A stretch of 64,000 nucleotides of DNA from Aquibacillus albus (GCF_016908325.1 NZ_JAFBDR010000013.1:1-64000), one strand, 5' to 3'. Counted from the stretch's first letter, positions 8,781-18,046 are shown. The notes: a model not told the origin generated them from the letters alone. Made by a program: numbers and translations.

Positions 8781-9380
8781 ATGGCAATGGTGATTGGCCT
8801 TACTGGAGGAATTGCAAGTGGCAAGAGCACTATTTCGAATATGATTACAACATTTGGAATTCCGGTTATAGATGCAGATGTTATTTCGAGACAAGTGGTA
8901 GAGCCTGGAGAATCAGCTTATCGGAAAATTGTTGATTATTTTGGTGAAAATATTCTTCATGACGATCGAACGATCAATAGAAACAAATTAGGTCAAATTG
9001 TTTTTTCAGATGAAGAAAAGCGTAAAGCTTTAAATAAAATGGTACATCCGGAAGTTAGGAAAACAATGCTTAACCAAAAAGAAGATCTAATCAATGCTGG
9101 AAATAAAGCTGTTGTATTAGATATTCCATTATTGTTTGAAAGTAAACGAACCGCACTTGTTGATCAAATACTTGTCGTTTACGTAGATGAGGATACTCAA
9201 CTAAGTCGACTAATGAAAAGAGATGGATTTACTGAAGAGGAATCCCAAAGTCGTATAAAATCTCAAATGCCACTAAAACAAAAGCAGGAAATGGCTGATG
9301 CTATTATTGATAACCGCGGTTCTTTGGAACAATCAAGGAAGCAATTAGAAAAAATATTCATTGATTGGAAAATCATCTAG
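8781..9380 (+). CDS. coaE: Dephospho-CoA kinase
   Basis: Catalyses the last step of coenzyme A synthesis, ATP-dependent phosphorylation of dephospho-CoA. 199 residues; the P-loop GGIASGKST spans residues 9-17 and is followed by the DAD motif and the LID region typical of CoaE. The ATG at 8781 is chosen because GAGGTGG ends 5 bases before it; the upstream in-frame start at 8757 would put the ribosome site inside the gene. In B. subtilis gapB follows near here; in this window it is absent and speH comes next. Confidence 0.95.
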   Translation: MAMVIGLTGGIASGKSTISNMITTFGIPVIDADVISRQVVEPGESAYRKIVDYFGENILHDDRTINRNKLGQIVFSDEEKRKALNKMVHPEVRKTMLNQKEDLINAGNKAVVLDIPLLFESKRTALVDQILVVYVDEDTQLSRLMKRDGFTEEESQSRIKSQMPLKQKQEMADAIIDNRGSLEQSRKQLEKIFIDWKII

Positions 9381-9456
9381 AAAATCCTCGATTAAGCAGA
9401 ATTATGTTTAGTAACACCTGTTTTTGGATAAAGAGTAGTATATATCTCATAATAAG

Positions 9457-9485
9457 AAAGGAACGCTTTAGGTGTTCCTTTTTTC
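9457..9485 (+). terminator. Terminator after coaE
   Basis: AAAGGAAC pairs with GTTCCTTT across a 9-base loop and is followed by a T-run. It closes the polA-mutM-ytaF-coaE group. Confidence 0.75.
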
Positions 9486-9526
9486 CTAATCCTGAGGAAG
9501 TTCTTTGAAAAAAATTGTAATTTTTC

Positions 9527-9555
9527 TTGCCAAAACGGGGTAAACCATTTATACT
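9527..9555 (+). promoter_or_regulatory. Sigma-A promoter of speH
   Basis: TTGCCA at 9527-9532 and TATACT at 9550-9555 are separated by 17 bases. The start site would be near 9562, giving a leader of about 165 nt before speH. Confidence 0.75.
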
Positions 9556-9599
9556 TTTTTTGCGCGTAATATAAAAGTGTGCACAAGTCAACGTTCATA

Positions 9600-9720
9600 A
9601 GAAGAAAATCTTCTGGATATGTGCGTTAATGGGTGCTTAAAGGGTTAGGACCTCTTTGGACTAACTTTCCCCCGTGGCAGCTCATGCATAATATCTTAGA
9701 AGCCAATTTAAAGGGGGAGA
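9600..9720 (+). promoter_or_regulatory. Structured speH leader, possible translational switch
   Basis: The untranslated leader holds a hairpin AGAAGA/TCTTCT (9600-9614), an imperfect hairpin GTTAG/CTAAC (9644-9648 with 9661-9665), and TTTCCCCC at 9666-9673, which can pair over 8 bp with GGGGGAGA at 9713-9720. That last stem would bury the ribosome binding site of speH. I do not recognise a known riboswitch class. Control by polyamine or S-adenosylmethionine is a guess from the gene it precedes. Confidence 0.4.
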
Positions 9721-9726
9721 TATACA

Positions 9727-10104
9727 ATGGATACAATGGGAAGACACGTAATAGCTGAAATGTGGGACTGTAATATAGACAAGCTGAATGATATGGGGTT
9801 AATAGAACAAATTTTCGTTAATGCAGCTTTAAAAGCTGGTGCAGAAATAAGGGAAGTTGCTTTCCACAAATTTGCTCCTTATGGGGTGAGTGGTGTAGTA
9901 ATTATTTCTGAGTCACATTTAACGATCCACAGTTTTCCTGAGCATGGCTATGCAAGTATCGATGTATATACTTGTGGTGACATTATTGATCCAAATGTTG
10001 CTACTGATTTTATTGCAGAAGCACTGGAATCTAAAACTTGTGAAAAAGTTGAAGTACCTCGTGGTATGGGTCCAGTGAATGTGAATCAATCTAAAGCATT
10101 ATAG
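9727..10104 (+). CDS. speH: S-adenosylmethionine decarboxylase proenzyme
   Basis: Provides decarboxylated S-adenosylmethionine, the aminopropyl donor for spermidine. 125 residues, the short bacterial class. The self-cleavage site is E62-S63 in [10 protein letters not shown], with S63 becoming the pyruvoyl group; H68 and C83 match the processing and catalytic residues known from the family. GGGGGAG sits about 8 bases before the ATG at 9727; an in-frame ATG at 9736 is less well placed. The gene has its own promoter and terminator, so it is transcribed singly. Confidence 0.96.
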   Translation: MDTMGRHVIAEMWDCNIDKLNDMGLIEQIFVNAALKAGAEIREVAFHKFAPYGVSGVVIISESHLTIHSFPEHGYASIDVYTCGDIIDPNVATDFIAEALESKTCEKVEVPRGMGPVNVNQSKAL

Positions 10105-10116
10105 TCGTTAAATAAT

Positions 10117-10150
10117 GAAAAACCCTTGCTAATTATAGCAAGGGTTTTTC
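10117..10150 (+). terminator. Terminator of speH
   Basis: A 14-bp stem, GAAAAACCCTTGCT with AGCAAGGGTTTTTC, and a 6-base loop with a U-rich 3' arm. Confidence 0.9.
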
Positions 10151-10173
10151 AAATTGATTTTTTATGTCACGTG

Positions 10174-10220
10174 TAGCTAAGGGGGTCTGACCCCTTGCTT
10201 TTTGGGACAGCCTGATTCAA
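10174..10220 (-). repeat. GAGGCTGTCCC/GGGGTCTGACCCC repeat, partial copy
   Basis: Read on the minus strand this is GGCTGTCCCAAAAAGCAAG followed by GGGGTCAGACCCCC. It is half of the complete element seen at 17101-17154 and 62676-62789. The rest of the 10151-10393 gap is AT-rich and holds only the promoter below. Confidence 0.7.
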
Positions 10221-10363
10221 ATTTAGATGTAGGAAAAGTTCAGTATTGAATTTAAAAATACAAAATATTAACACTATTTTTTAATAGAGCGGCCAAATTT
10301 AAAAGATGGTATCGTTTTCCTTAAAGAAACGTGTTAAAATGGTATAAGAATTGTTAAAAAATC

Positions 10364-10372
10364 TGTTATAAT
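10364..10372 (+). promoter_or_regulatory. Extended -10 promoter element
   Basis: TGtTATAAT, a consensus extended -10, lies 22 bases before the next start codon. No convincing -35 is seen, which is common for extended -10 promoters. Confidence 0.5.
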
Positions 10373-10393
10373 GAATGCAATGAGGTGCAGTGA

Positions 10394-10789
10394 ATGTCAA
10401 TTCAACAAACATTTAATAAGTATTTTAATAATCATTCAGAAACAACGGAAAAGCATTGGGATCCGCAGTTGAAAACGAGATACTTTAAAACAACAAAGGA
10501 AAAAGGGTTTAAAGCTGTTGAAGAAATGTTTAGACGGTCATCTACGTTTGAAATTGTAGCAGCTTCAGAGGAACGTGGGGAAATTAGTGCAAATTACTCC
10601 CGAGGTCGTAAAGCTTTTGTTATTGCAACAGTAATCATGGTTAGACCTTATCGAACTGCTATTGATTTATCGGTCACAACGGAATCAGTTATTCCTTTCG
10701 ATTTAGGGTATAGCCATAAGTTAATTCCAAAATTTTATGATGAACTGAAGAAAGATTTAACACCTATTGATACATCAAAAGAACAGTAA
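10394..10789 (+). CDS. Conserved hypothetical cytosolic protein
   Basis: Soluble protein of 131 residues with no signal peptide or membrane helix. It starts with an amphipathic, His/Lys-rich region (HWDPQLKTRYFK), has a central basic segment SRGRKAFVIATVIMVRPYRTAIDLSV that looks like paired beta strands, and ends in an acidic helix. GAGGTGCAG precedes the ATG. The gene stands between speH and nrdR with its own promoter-like sequence. I recognise it only as the kind of short conserved protein often found before nrdR in Bacillaceae; no function can be assigned. Confidence 0.8.
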   Translation: MSIQQTFNKYFNNHSETTEKHWDPQLKTRYFKTTKEKGFKAVEEMFRRSSTFEIVAASEERGEISANYSRGRKAFVIATVIMVRPYRTAIDLSVTTESVIPFDLGYSHKLIPKFYDELKKDLTPIDTSKEQ

Positions 10790-10819
10790 TAATTGTAAAA
10801 GTTAACGGGGCTGATACAT

Positions 10820-11281
10820 ATGCGTTGTCCAAATTGTGAATATAAAAGCACGAAGGTATTGGATTCAAGACCTATTGAAGATGGTCGTTCCATTAGAAGA
10901 AGAAGAGAGTGCGAAGAATGTGGATTTCGTTTTACAACCTTTGAGCGGTTAGAAGAGGTTCCTTTAATCGTTGTTAAAAAAGAAGGAACAAGAGAAGAAT
11001 TTAGCCGAGAAAAGCTACTGCGGGGATTAATTAAAGCTTGTGAAAAAAGACCCGTTGCCCTTGAACAAATAGAAACAGTTGCTGCTGAAGTAGAAAAGGA
11101 ACTACGAAATCGGGGAACATCTGAAGTACAAAGCGATGATATTGGGGAAATGGTAATGGATCGGTTGTCTTCTATCGATGAAGTTGCATATGTACGGTTC
11201 GCTTCGGTATATCGTCAATTTAAGGACATTAACGTATTTTTAGATGAATTAAAGGATTTGATTCGAACTGATAAGAAATAG
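10820..11281 (+). CDS. nrdR: Transcriptional repressor NrdR
   Basis: Zinc-ribbon/ATP-cone repressor of ribonucleotide reductase genes, 153 residues. The four zinc ligands are C3, C6, C31 and C34, followed by the basic RRRR segment that contacts DNA; the ATP-cone (about 49-139) begins [16 protein letters not shown]. It senses ATP/dATP (family knowledge). No NrdR box is seen in this window, so its targets are elsewhere. GGGGCTG a few bases before the ATG is the ribosome site. A terminator separates it from dnaB. Confidence 0.96.
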   Translation: MRCPNCEYKSTKVLDSRPIEDGRSIRRRRECEECGFRFTTFERLEEVPLIVVKKEGTREEFSREKLLRGLIKACEKRPVALEQIETVAAEVEKELRNRGTSEVQSDDIGEMVMDRLSSIDEVAYVRFASVYRQFKDINVFLDELKDLIRTDKK

Positions 11282-11311
11282 AGTTCCGATGGGCCACATC
11301 GGCTCTTTTTT
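11281..11311 (+). terminator. Terminator of nrdR
   Basis: CCGATG and CATCGG form the core stem with an outer GAG/CTC pairing and a run of six T residues. Confidence 0.8.
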
Positions 11312-11359
11312 CTTTCCCGAAAATATTGAAATTAATGGAATGTAAAGGGGTTGAAAACA

Positions 11360-12721
11360 TTGACAGCAAACCATATAGGAAAACTTCTTCCAGTAGAAGG
11401 CTATTTCTCATTATTTCGAGGAGAAATTTCAACCACTTATTTCCAATCTTTAACACATTTGTACCAACCTTTAATTGGTATACACGCTATATCATTGTAT
11501 CAAACGCTTTTAACAGAAACACAAGTGAATCTAAACAGTAGTCCTCAAACACATCATACATTAATGACTTACTTGTCACTTCCACTAGACGAAATTTATA
11601 AAGCACGGTTAAAATTAGAAGGAATAGGTTTGCTTGAAACGTATAAAAAACAGTCAGAACCTAATAGTGTTTATATTTATCAACTACATCCACCTTTTAG
11701 TCCTGGTGAATTTTTTAAGGATGGTATGCTCTCGCAATTGTTATATCATCAGTTAGGGAATGATAAATATAACAATTTATATCAAGCATTTGTTGGTGAA
11801 TCCTCCTATATAGCTGATCAAAGTGATAACATAACGGCTCGTTTTGATGAAGTGTTTCAATCACAAAAAAACTTTCAGATTTTAGCCAAGAATCACCATC
11901 AACAAAAGCAATCGGAACCAACGAAAACAGGACCAGCCATTTCAAAAGATGTGATTGATTTTGGGTGGATGGAACACATGTTGCATCAACGTATGATACA
12001 ACCTTCAAAAATTTTAACCCCTTCCAATCGAAAGTTAATGACCCAAATGGTTGTTTTATATGATTTAACCAGCCAAGAGTTAGAAAATGCTCTTTTATGG
12101 GCAATTAATGATGAAAATTATTTAGATGTAAGCGAGTTTAAAGTTGCTTGTCTGGATATCTTTAAGTCAGGGACACAAAAGAATAAACCTAATTTGGTAG
12201 ATCAGAAGCCATTTCGTGAGGAAAATCAATCGAAACCAAAGAGCAAAGAGGAGCAGTTTATCCAAATGCTCGAAAACATCTCACCGAGACAATTGTTAGA
12301 GGATTTGTCTGGCGGGAATGAAGCATCCCCTCAAGATTTAAAAGTAGTTGGGGATGTCATGACCCAGCAAGGACTTTCTTCTGGTGTTATGAATGTTTTA
12401 GTACATTATGTTTTGTTAAAAACGGATATGAAATTATCTAAAGCCTATTTAGAAAAAATTGCTAGTCACTGGGCGCGAAAAAATATAAAAACGGTTAGAC
12501 AAGCAATGGTACTTGCGAAATCTGAAAACAAAAAATATCAGCAATGGGGTAGTTATAAAAAACAAAATAAAACGAATAAAAAGGAAGTAATTCCAGAATG
12601 GTTTAATAATAGTCAACAAAATAATGGTGCGAAAAGTGATACAAAACAAACCAAAGAGGATATTAATGAATTATTGAAGAATTACACGAAGAACAAACAA
12701 TCGATTAATAATAGAGGTTGA
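11360..12721 (+). CDS. dnaB: Replication initiation and membrane attachment protein DnaB
   Basis: Gram-positive helicase-loading factor that acts with DnaD and DnaI at the origin; it is not the E. coli DnaB helicase. 453 residues. An N-terminal winged-helix-like domain (about 1-120) is followed by helical DDBH-type repeats ending near residue 400 and a basic, Asn/Lys-rich tail. The TTG at 11360 is 7 bases after AAAGGGGTT; another TTG nine bases upstream overlaps that site. It lies directly before dnaI, as in B. subtilis. Confidence 0.94.
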   Translation: MTANHIGKLLPVEGYFSLFRGEISTTYFQSLTHLYQPLIGIHAISLYQTLLTETQVNLNSSPQTHHTLMTYLSLPLDEIYKARLKLEGIGLLETYKKQSEPNSVYIYQLHPPFSPGEFFKDGMLSQLLYHQLGNDKYNNLYQAFVGESSYIADQSDNITARFDEVFQSQKNFQILAKNHHQQKQSEPTKTGPAISKDVIDFGWMEHMLHQRMIQPSKILTPSNRKLMTQMVVLYDLTSQELENALLWAINDENYLDVSEFKVACLDIFKSGTQKNKPNLVDQKPFREENQSKPKSKEEQFIQMLENISPRQLLEDLSGGNEASPQDLKVVGDVMTQQGLSSGVMNVLVHYVLLKTDMKLSKAYLEKIASHWARKNIKTVRQAMVLAKSENKKYQQWGSYKKQNKTNKKEVIPEWFNNSQQNNGAKSDTKQTKEDINELLKNYTKNKQSINNRG

Positions 12722-12759
12722 CGAACGGTGTTTGAACTACCTAAATAAGGATGATTGAA

Positions 12760-13695
12760 ATGGAACCTATACAATCTTCATTAAAAAAATGGATGAAAGA
12801 GAATAAAAACTTTCAAGTAAATTATAACCAACTAAGACATGAAATATTAATGGATCCTGAGGTTAGGGAATTGTTGGATAAACATCCCGAATTCACAAAA
12901 AGTGATATAGACAAAAGCCTGATGAAACTTTATGAATTTAAATCGCAGTCAAAGCATTGTGAGAATTGTCCATCGCTAGATAAATGTGTGAACATTCTCC
13001 AAGGCTATACGCCATTTATTCAAGTTGATGGAAAAGACATCCATTTAACGTATGAAAAGTGTAAACGCAAGCGAAAAGATGATGAACAAAAACAAAAGCA
13101 AACATTGGTCAAAAGCTTGTATATGCCCAAGGATATATTGGAGGCATCGTTTGAAGGTTTTGACCATCAGGATGCTGAAAGACATGATGCAATTCGTGAA
13201 GCACTTGCTTATGTTCAATCGATAGGTACATCAAGAGCTGAAAAAGGCCTCTATTTTTACGGCCCGTTTGGTGTAGGAAAGACTTATTTTTTAGGGGCAA
13301 TAGCAAATGAATTAGCAGATAAAGGTATATCTTCTATGGTCATTTATATGCCTGAATTTGTCAGAGAAATAAAATCATCGCTAAAAGATGATTCCATTAA
13401 TCAAAAAATTGATCAGTTTAAAAAAGTTCCCGTATTAATGTTTGATGATATTGGAGCGGAATCATTATCCGCTTGGTTTAGAGATGAAATTCTGGGTTCT
13501 ATTCTACAATACCGTATGATGGAGAGATTACCCACATTTTTCAGTTCTAATTACAATATGAAACAATTGGAGCAGCATCTTGCAACCTCTAATCGTGGGG
13601 ATACTGAAGTAGTAAAAGCCGGTAGAATAGCTGAAAGAATCAAGCATTTAAGTAAAGAGGTCCCTTTGTTTGGTCACAATAGAAGAGATATGTAA
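12760..13695 (+). CDS. dnaI: Helicase loader DnaI
   Basis: AAA+ ATPase that loads the replicative helicase, 311 residues, identical in length to B. subtilis DnaI. The N-terminal zinc-binding region has C67, C70, C76 and C101; Walker A GPFGVGKT lies near 168-175 and Walker B MFDDIGAE near 230. The ATG at 12760 gives the expected MEPI start and lies about 8 bases after AAGGATG; the ATG at 12751 would overlap the ribosome site. Only a short gap separates it from dnaB, so the pair is one operon. Confidence 0.96.
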   Translation: MEPIQSSLKKWMKENKNFQVNYNQLRHEILMDPEVRELLDKHPEFTKSDIDKSLMKLYEFKSQSKHCENCPSLDKCVNILQGYTPFIQVDGKDIHLTYEKCKRKRKDDEQKQKQTLVKSLYMPKDILEASFEGFDHQDAERHDAIREALAYVQSIGTSRAEKGLYFYGPFGVGKTYFLGAIANELADKGISSMVIYMPEFVREIKSSLKDDSINQKIDQFKKVPVLMFDDIGAESLSAWFRDEILGSILQYRMMERLPTFFSSNYNMKQLEQHLATSNRGDTEVVKAGRIAERIKHLSKEVPLFGHNRRDM

Positions 13696-13697
13696 TT

Positions 13698-13727
13698 AGC
13701 CTGTGATAATTAAACACAGGTTTTTTT
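13698..13727 (+). terminator. Terminator of dnaBI
   Basis: GCCTGTG pairs with CACAGG(T) around a 9-base loop, followed by seven T residues. Confidence 0.85.
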
Positions 13728-13844
13728 CTGCTTCCATGCCTGAAGCGTAAGAATACTAGATTTACTATTTTAATTAGATTATTCATTTTTCCCTCTTATT
13801 GCCCATATAATATAACAGTTTGAGCGTAATGAGGGTGATATGTA

Positions 13845-14699
13845 TTGCTTGAGGTCTATTTTGAAATTAAAAAAGAAGCAGAAACATTTTGTGAGAGGCT
13901 ACTCTTATATGATCCACATGTAAAAATAAAATGGAATACCGATCAATCATGGGGAAATCAATTAAAGCTGACTACTAGTAAGTCAAGCACGTATCAACAG
14001 TATCGCTTCATTGCAAAAGCGATGACAGATGTGTTTATTTTTCACAGGGAATTAAATTGGGTGACCGAAGTGATAACAAAAGTATATTACTTTTCAAACA
14101 AGGATGAGATTCAACGGATTGTTGATATCACACATTCCATTATCTCTGGAGAGGATGTGGAATTAGTACAATTTATTAAAAAAAATAAACCTCGAGATAC
14201 TTTGTTACAGATTTTTGAGTTAGGTTCCCGAGAGGATATCATACACTTTAATTCTATTGTTAATTTTCGAATGCAATTGTTTCAAAGTGAATTAATTGAG
14301 GTAGTAGGACTAGCGATTGATGAATTTAAGAGAGAGGAGGAGTACCAATCTTTTGTACATTCACTTAGAGAATACATCGCAAAAAGAAAAACGAAAGTCT
14401 CAATTGTCCATCTATTACAAGGAGATAATTTCATTTTTTACAAATCGAATGGTGAAGTATATACGACGATGGAATTAAAATCATTAATCTCGAAGGAACC
14501 ACTTTACATAGTTGGACTAGATCAAGATGAAGTGAATCTAACGCCCCTATTGGCAATGGCACCAGAAAAAATAATTATTTATGGTGACTCTCCATCTGAG
14601 GCGAAAACATTGACAGTTTTAAATATATTTCAGGAAAAGGTTTGCTTGAAGCCAATGAAGTCGTTCCCTTTCGAAAAATCTTTAAACTCGAATGGATAG
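13845..14699 (+). CDS. ytxC: Sporulation-associated protein YtxC
   Basis: Soluble protein of 284 residues with the layout of the YtxC family: mixed alpha/beta N-terminal part, then a long helical region rich in Glu/Lys (about 125-195) and a C-terminal alpha/beta lobe. The family is linked to sporulation in B. subtilis but its biochemical role is unknown. The TTG start follows GAGGGTGAT at a normal distance. A TATAAT at 13806-13811 may be its -10. Position between dnaI and thrS matches B. subtilis. Confidence 0.85.
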   Translation: MLEVYFEIKKEAETFCERLLLYDPHVKIKWNTDQSWGNQLKLTTSKSSTYQQYRFIAKAMTDVFIFHRELNWVTEVITKVYYFSNKDEIQRIVDITHSIISGEDVELVQFIKKNKPRDTLLQIFELGSREDIIHFNSIVNFRMQLFQSELIEVVGLAIDEFKREEEYQSFVHSLREYIAKRKTKVSIVHLLQGDNFIFYKSNGEVYTTMELKSLISKEPLYIVGLDQDEVNLTPLLAMAPEKIIIYGDSPSEAKTLTVLNIFQEKVCLKPMKSFPFEKSLNSNG

Positions 14700-14702
14700 C
14701 AC

Positions 14703-14731
14703 TTGATTTTTTACATTAGTGTCGCTATAAT
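14703..14731 (+). promoter_or_regulatory. Sigma-A promoter of thrS
   Basis: TTGATT at 14703-14708 and TATAAT at 14726-14731, spacing 17. It starts the T-box leader. Confidence 0.85.
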
Positions 14732-14779
14732 ACCTTCATACATCATTTTTATAATTAACTGTACTAAAGTTAAATGAAA

Positions 14780-15068
14780 GAATTTGTAATCGGTGAAGAC
14801 GAGGACAAGATTCTGTGTAAAGAGTTCAAAGAGAGGGAAGTCATAGGCTGAGAACTTCCTGTACCTCAACATAGAATTACCACCTCCGAACCCTGTTTTT
14901 GAAGCTTCTATGTGAGTAAAAAACAGCGCCTCATCTACGTTACAGATGCAAATGAGCCGTAAATTGGTTAGTTTTTTGGACTAAATTACTATTTTGCGGA
15001 AATCAGGGTGGAACCACGAGCCAACGCTCGTCCCTTTGTATATATACAGAGGGACGAGCGTTTTTTTA
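14780..15068 (+). promoter_or_regulatory. T-box riboswitch (threonine) of thrS
   Basis: Leader RNA that reads uncharged tRNA-Thr. The T-box AGGGTGGAACCACG is at 15005-15018. The stem I region contains GAGAGGGAAGT near 14831 and, on its 3' side, GAATTACCACC; the specifier is one of the two overlapping-frame ACC (Thr) triplets at 14879-14881 or 14882-14884. The terminator stem CGCTCGTCCCT/AGGGACGAGCG (15025-15060) with a T-run competes with the antiterminator formed by the T-box. Confidence 0.93.
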
Positions 15069-15105
15069 TGTAAATTAGTGTTAGAAGAAAGAAGGAGTGA
15101 CGAAT

Positions 15106-17055
15106 ATGTCTAATCAAATCAATATTACATTTCCTGATGGTGCGGTAAAGGAATTTCCTATAGGAACGACAGGTGAAGATATCGCTGGATCCATTTCGCC
15201 AGGATTAAAAAAACAAGCGGTGGCAGTTAAATTGGATGGTGAGCTATATGATGTAAGATCAGCTTTACCAGGTGATGGAACAATTGAAATTATTACGTTA
15301 AGAAATGATGAAGGCGTAGAAATTATGAGACATTCTACAGCTCATTTAATGGCTCAAGCAGTAAAACGACTTTATGGCAATGTTCAATTAGGTGTAGGCC
15401 CAACGATTGAGAATGGGTTCTATTATGATATTGATATGGAAGAAAGTCTTTCACCAGAGGATTTACCCCGTATTGAGAAGGAAATGCAAAAAATTGTTGA
15501 TGAAAATTTAGAAATTGTCAGGAAAGAAGTTTCTAGAGAAGAAGCAAAGCAAATGTATGAAGAAATTGACGACCAGTTGAAGTTAGAGTTATTAGATGCG
15601 ATTCCTGAAGGGGAGAAAGTATCTATCTATCAACAAGGCGAATTTTTTGATCTGTGTCGCGGTGTTCATGTTCCTTCTACAAGTAAAATAAAAGTGTTCA
15701 AGCTATTAAGCATTTCAGGTGCATACTGGCGTGGAGATAGTAATAACAAAATGCTTCAACGTATTTATGGAACAGCTTTTGAGAAAAAAGGACAATTAGA
15801 TGAATATTTACGTCTCCGAGAAGAAGCAAAGGAAAGGGATCATCGTAAGCTAGGAAAAGAACTTGAACTATTTACTGTGTCACAAAAGGTTGGACAAGGT
15901 TTACCGCTTTGGCTACCTAAGGGAGCTACGATTCGCCGTACTATTGAGCGATACATTGTTGATTTAGAGGAGCGTTTGGGATATGACCATGTGTACACTC
16001 CAGTATTAGGTAGTGTAGATTTATATAAAACAAGTGGACACTGGGATCATTATAAAGATGATATGTTTCCAACTTTAGAAATGGATAATGAAGATTTAGT
16101 ATTACGCCCAATGAACTGCCCGCATCATATGATGGTATTTAAAAATGAGTTGCACAGTTATCGAAATCTACCCGTTCGGATTGCCGAGTTAGGAACGATG
16201 CATCGTCATGAAATGTCTGGGGCACTTGCTGGTTTACAGCGTGTACGAGCGATGACCTTGAATGATGCCCATATTTTTGCTCGTCCTGATCAGTTAAAGG
16301 ATGAATTTATTCGAGTAGTTCAGCTTGTTCAAAATGTTTATAAAGACTTTGGCATTGATGACTACTATTTCCGTTTATCCTACCGAGATCCAGAGGATAA
16401 AGAAAAATATGTGGATAATGATGAAATGTGGGATAAAGCACAAGCAATGTTGAAAGAAACAATGGAAGATATGGAGTTAGACTATGTAGAAGCAGAAGGA
16501 GAAGCAGCCTTTTACGGTCCGAAGCTGGATGTTCAAGTGAAAACAGCTTTAGGTAAGGATGAAACACTTTCTACTGTTCAACTAGACTTTCATTTACCAG
16601 AGCGCTTTGATTTAACGTACATTGGTGAAGATGGAAAAGAACATCGTCCTGTTGTTATTCACCGTGGTGTTGTATCGACAATGGAACGATTCGTAGCCTT
16701 TTTAATTGAAGAGTATAAAGGGGCATTTCCTACATGGTTAGCACCAGTACAAGCTAGAATTATTCCGGTATCTGCAGATGTGCATTTAGATTATGCCAAA
16801 AAGGTAGAAGATGAATTACGTTTACATGGGGTACGTGTAGAAGTGGATCAAAGAGACGAAAAAATCGGCTATAAAATCCGTGAAGCACAAACACAAAAAA
16901 TTCCATTTGCACTTGTTGTTGGTGACAAAGAAATTGAAAACGAAGCAGTAAATATTCGCCGATATGGGGAAAAAGATTCAAATACAAAACCGTTACAAAC
17001 CTTTATGGAAGAATTAAAACAGGAAATAGCGGAAAAATCATTACGAAAAAAATAA
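15106..17055 (+). CDS. thrS: Threonyl-tRNA synthetase
   Basis: Class II synthetase charging tRNA-Thr, 649 residues. Domains in order: TGS (about 1-64), editing domain with [10 protein letters not shown] and the second-half GVHVPST motif (about 65-225), the catalytic core with class II motifs and the zinc-ligand block RPMNCPHHM (about 335), and the anticodon-binding domain (about 545-640). AAGGAG lies 9 bases before the ATG at 15106; a GTG nine bases earlier would overlap the ribosome site. Controlled by the upstream T-box. Confidence 0.98.
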   Translation: MSNQINITFPDGAVKEFPIGTTGEDIAGSISPGLKKQAVAVKLDGELYDVRSALPGDGTIEIITLRNDEGVEIMRHSTAHLMAQAVKRLYGNVQLGVGPTIENGFYYDIDMEESLSPEDLPRIEKEMQKIVDENLEIVRKEVSREEAKQMYEEIDDQLKLELLDAIPEGEKVSIYQQGEFFDLCRGVHVPSTSKIKVFKLLSISGAYWRGDSNNKMLQRIYGTAFEKKGQLDEYLRLREEAKERDHRKLGKELELFTVSQKVGQGLPLWLPKGATIRRTIERYIVDLEERLGYDHVYTPVLGSVDLYKTSGHWDHYKDDMFPTLEMDNEDLVLRPMNCPHHMMVFKNELHSYRNLPVRIAELGTMHRHEMSGALAGLQRVRAMTLNDAHIFARPDQLKDEFIRVVQLVQNVYKDFGIDDYYFRLSYRDPEDKEKYVDNDEMWDKAQAMLKETMEDMELDYVEAEGEAAFYGPKLDVQVKTALGKDETLSTVQLDFHLPERFDLTYIGEDGKEHRPVVIHRGVVSTMERFVAFLIEEYKGAFPTWLAPVQARIIPVSADVHLDYAKKVEDELRLHGVRVEVDQRDEKIGYKIREAQTQKIPFALVVGDKEIENEAVNIRRYGEKDSNTKPLQTFMEELKQEIAEKSLRKK

Positions 17056-17100
17056 ACAAAGTAGATTTTAATCCGTTAAGTTAACAGAGATAAAGACAAA

Positions 17101-17154
17101 AAATGAGGCTGTCCCAAAAGTAAAGGGGTCTGATCCCTATGGACAGCCTCATTT
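17101..17154 (+). repeat. GAGGCTGTCCC/GGGGTCTGACCCC repeat, complete hairpin copy
   Basis: AAATGAGGCTGTCC at 17101-17114 and its exact reverse complement at 17141-17154 form a 14-bp stem; the loop carries GGGGTCTGATCCC, itself an inverted repeat. It may double as the thrS terminator, although only a short T-run follows. Confidence 0.75.
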
Positions 17155-17239
17155 AAAATTGGAAGGACATGTTTTCCTAAACATAACTTGAAAAGGTGAA
17201 CGAGCTATGATAATCTATTTTTAGCGACAGAAGATTATG

Positions 17240-17268
17240 TTGACACAAATGTATGCTTGTGTTAACAT
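17240..17268 (+). promoter_or_regulatory. Sigma-A promoter of infC-rpmI-rplT
   Basis: TTGACA at 17240-17245 and TAACAT at 17263-17268, spacing 17, placed to transcribe the L20-type leader. Confidence 0.75.
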
Positions 17269-17295
17269 AGAAAAAGTGAAATTAAATATGATCAA

Positions 17296-17411
17296 TGGCA
17301 AGTAGAAGCACCCGCTTCTCACCTGATTGACGCATATAAGTGCAGTTGGCAGGTTCGTCCGTTTTAAAACAGGAGACGTGTGGGTGCAGTGTGTGTACCG
17401 ACACTTTTTTT
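17296..17411 (+). promoter_or_regulatory. L20 leader (ribosomal protein autoregulation)
   Basis: The leader carries the block AGCACCCGCTTCTCACCT, the internal GGCAGGT, and GTGGGTGC, which pairs back to CACCC as in the B. subtilis infC leader. It ends in a terminator hairpin AGTGT/ACACT with seven T residues (17388-17411). In B. subtilis, L20 binding favours this terminator, so ribosomal protein excess shuts the operon (established knowledge). Recognition here is from the conserved blocks and position. Confidence 0.85.
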
Positions 17412-17530
17412 GTTGATTCATTAGAGCACTTGTCAAAGGCCAATAAGGTCTTGTTAGTAGTAATACTAACGGTCATTAATAATTCCACTTACGGTATTTT
17501 TTGTTTTAAAAAATTTGGAGGTGGCTGATT

Positions 17531-18046
17531 ATTAGCAAGGATATGAACGTCAATGAGAAAATTCGAGCACGCGAGGTTCGTCTCATTGATTCAAATGGGG
17601 AACAGCTTGGCGTAAAATCTCGTCAAGAAGCGTTGGATATTGCTCAAACTAGAAACTTGGATCTTGTACTAGTTGCACCGAATGCGAAACCACCAGTATG
17701 TCGTATAATGGACTACGGTAAATATCGCTTTGAGCAACAGAAGAAAGAAAAAGAAGCTCGTAAAAAGCAAAAAGTTATCAACGTAAAAGAAGTACGTCTT
17801 AGCCCCGGAATTGAAGAGCATGATTTTAATACAAAGTTACGTAATGCAAGGAAATTCCTTGATAAAGGTGACAAAGTAAAGGTGTCCATTCGTTTCCGCG
17901 GACGTGCAATTACCCATAAAGAGCTAGGTCAAAAAGTTCTTGAGCGTATGGCTGAAGAATGTAAGGATCTTTCCACAGTGGAGCAGAAAGCAAAGATGGA
18001 AGGTCGTAGCATGTTTTTAATGCTCGCACCTGTAAACGAAAAATAA
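17531..18046 (+). CDS. infC: Translation initiation factor IF-3, ATT start
   Basis: IF-3 controls start-codon and initiator tRNA selection on the 30S subunit; 171 residues. The start is the non-standard codon ATT at 17531: it gives [20 protein letters not shown], which matches the usual N-terminus of Bacillus IF-3, and GGAGGT at 17518-17523 is 7 bases upstream, whereas the ATG at 17543 would be 19 bases away. AUU starts on infC allow IF-3 to repress its own translation (known from E. coli and Bacillus). N-domain about 1-75, linker with [11 protein letters not shown]-domain about 85-171. Confidence 0.96.
   Translation: MSKDMNVNEKIRAREVRLIDSNGEQLGVKSRQEALDIAQTRNLDLVLVAPNAKPPVCRIMDYGKYRFEQQKKEKEARKKQKVINVKEVRLSPGIEEHDFNTKLRNARKFLDKGDKVKVSIRFRGRAITHKELGQKVLERMAEECKDLSTVEQKAKMEGRSMFLMLAPVNEK

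Noticed and set aside
11715-12104. 129-codon minus-strand frame inside dnaB
   Set aside because: Antisense to a confident gene, no ribosome site and no protein-like pattern.
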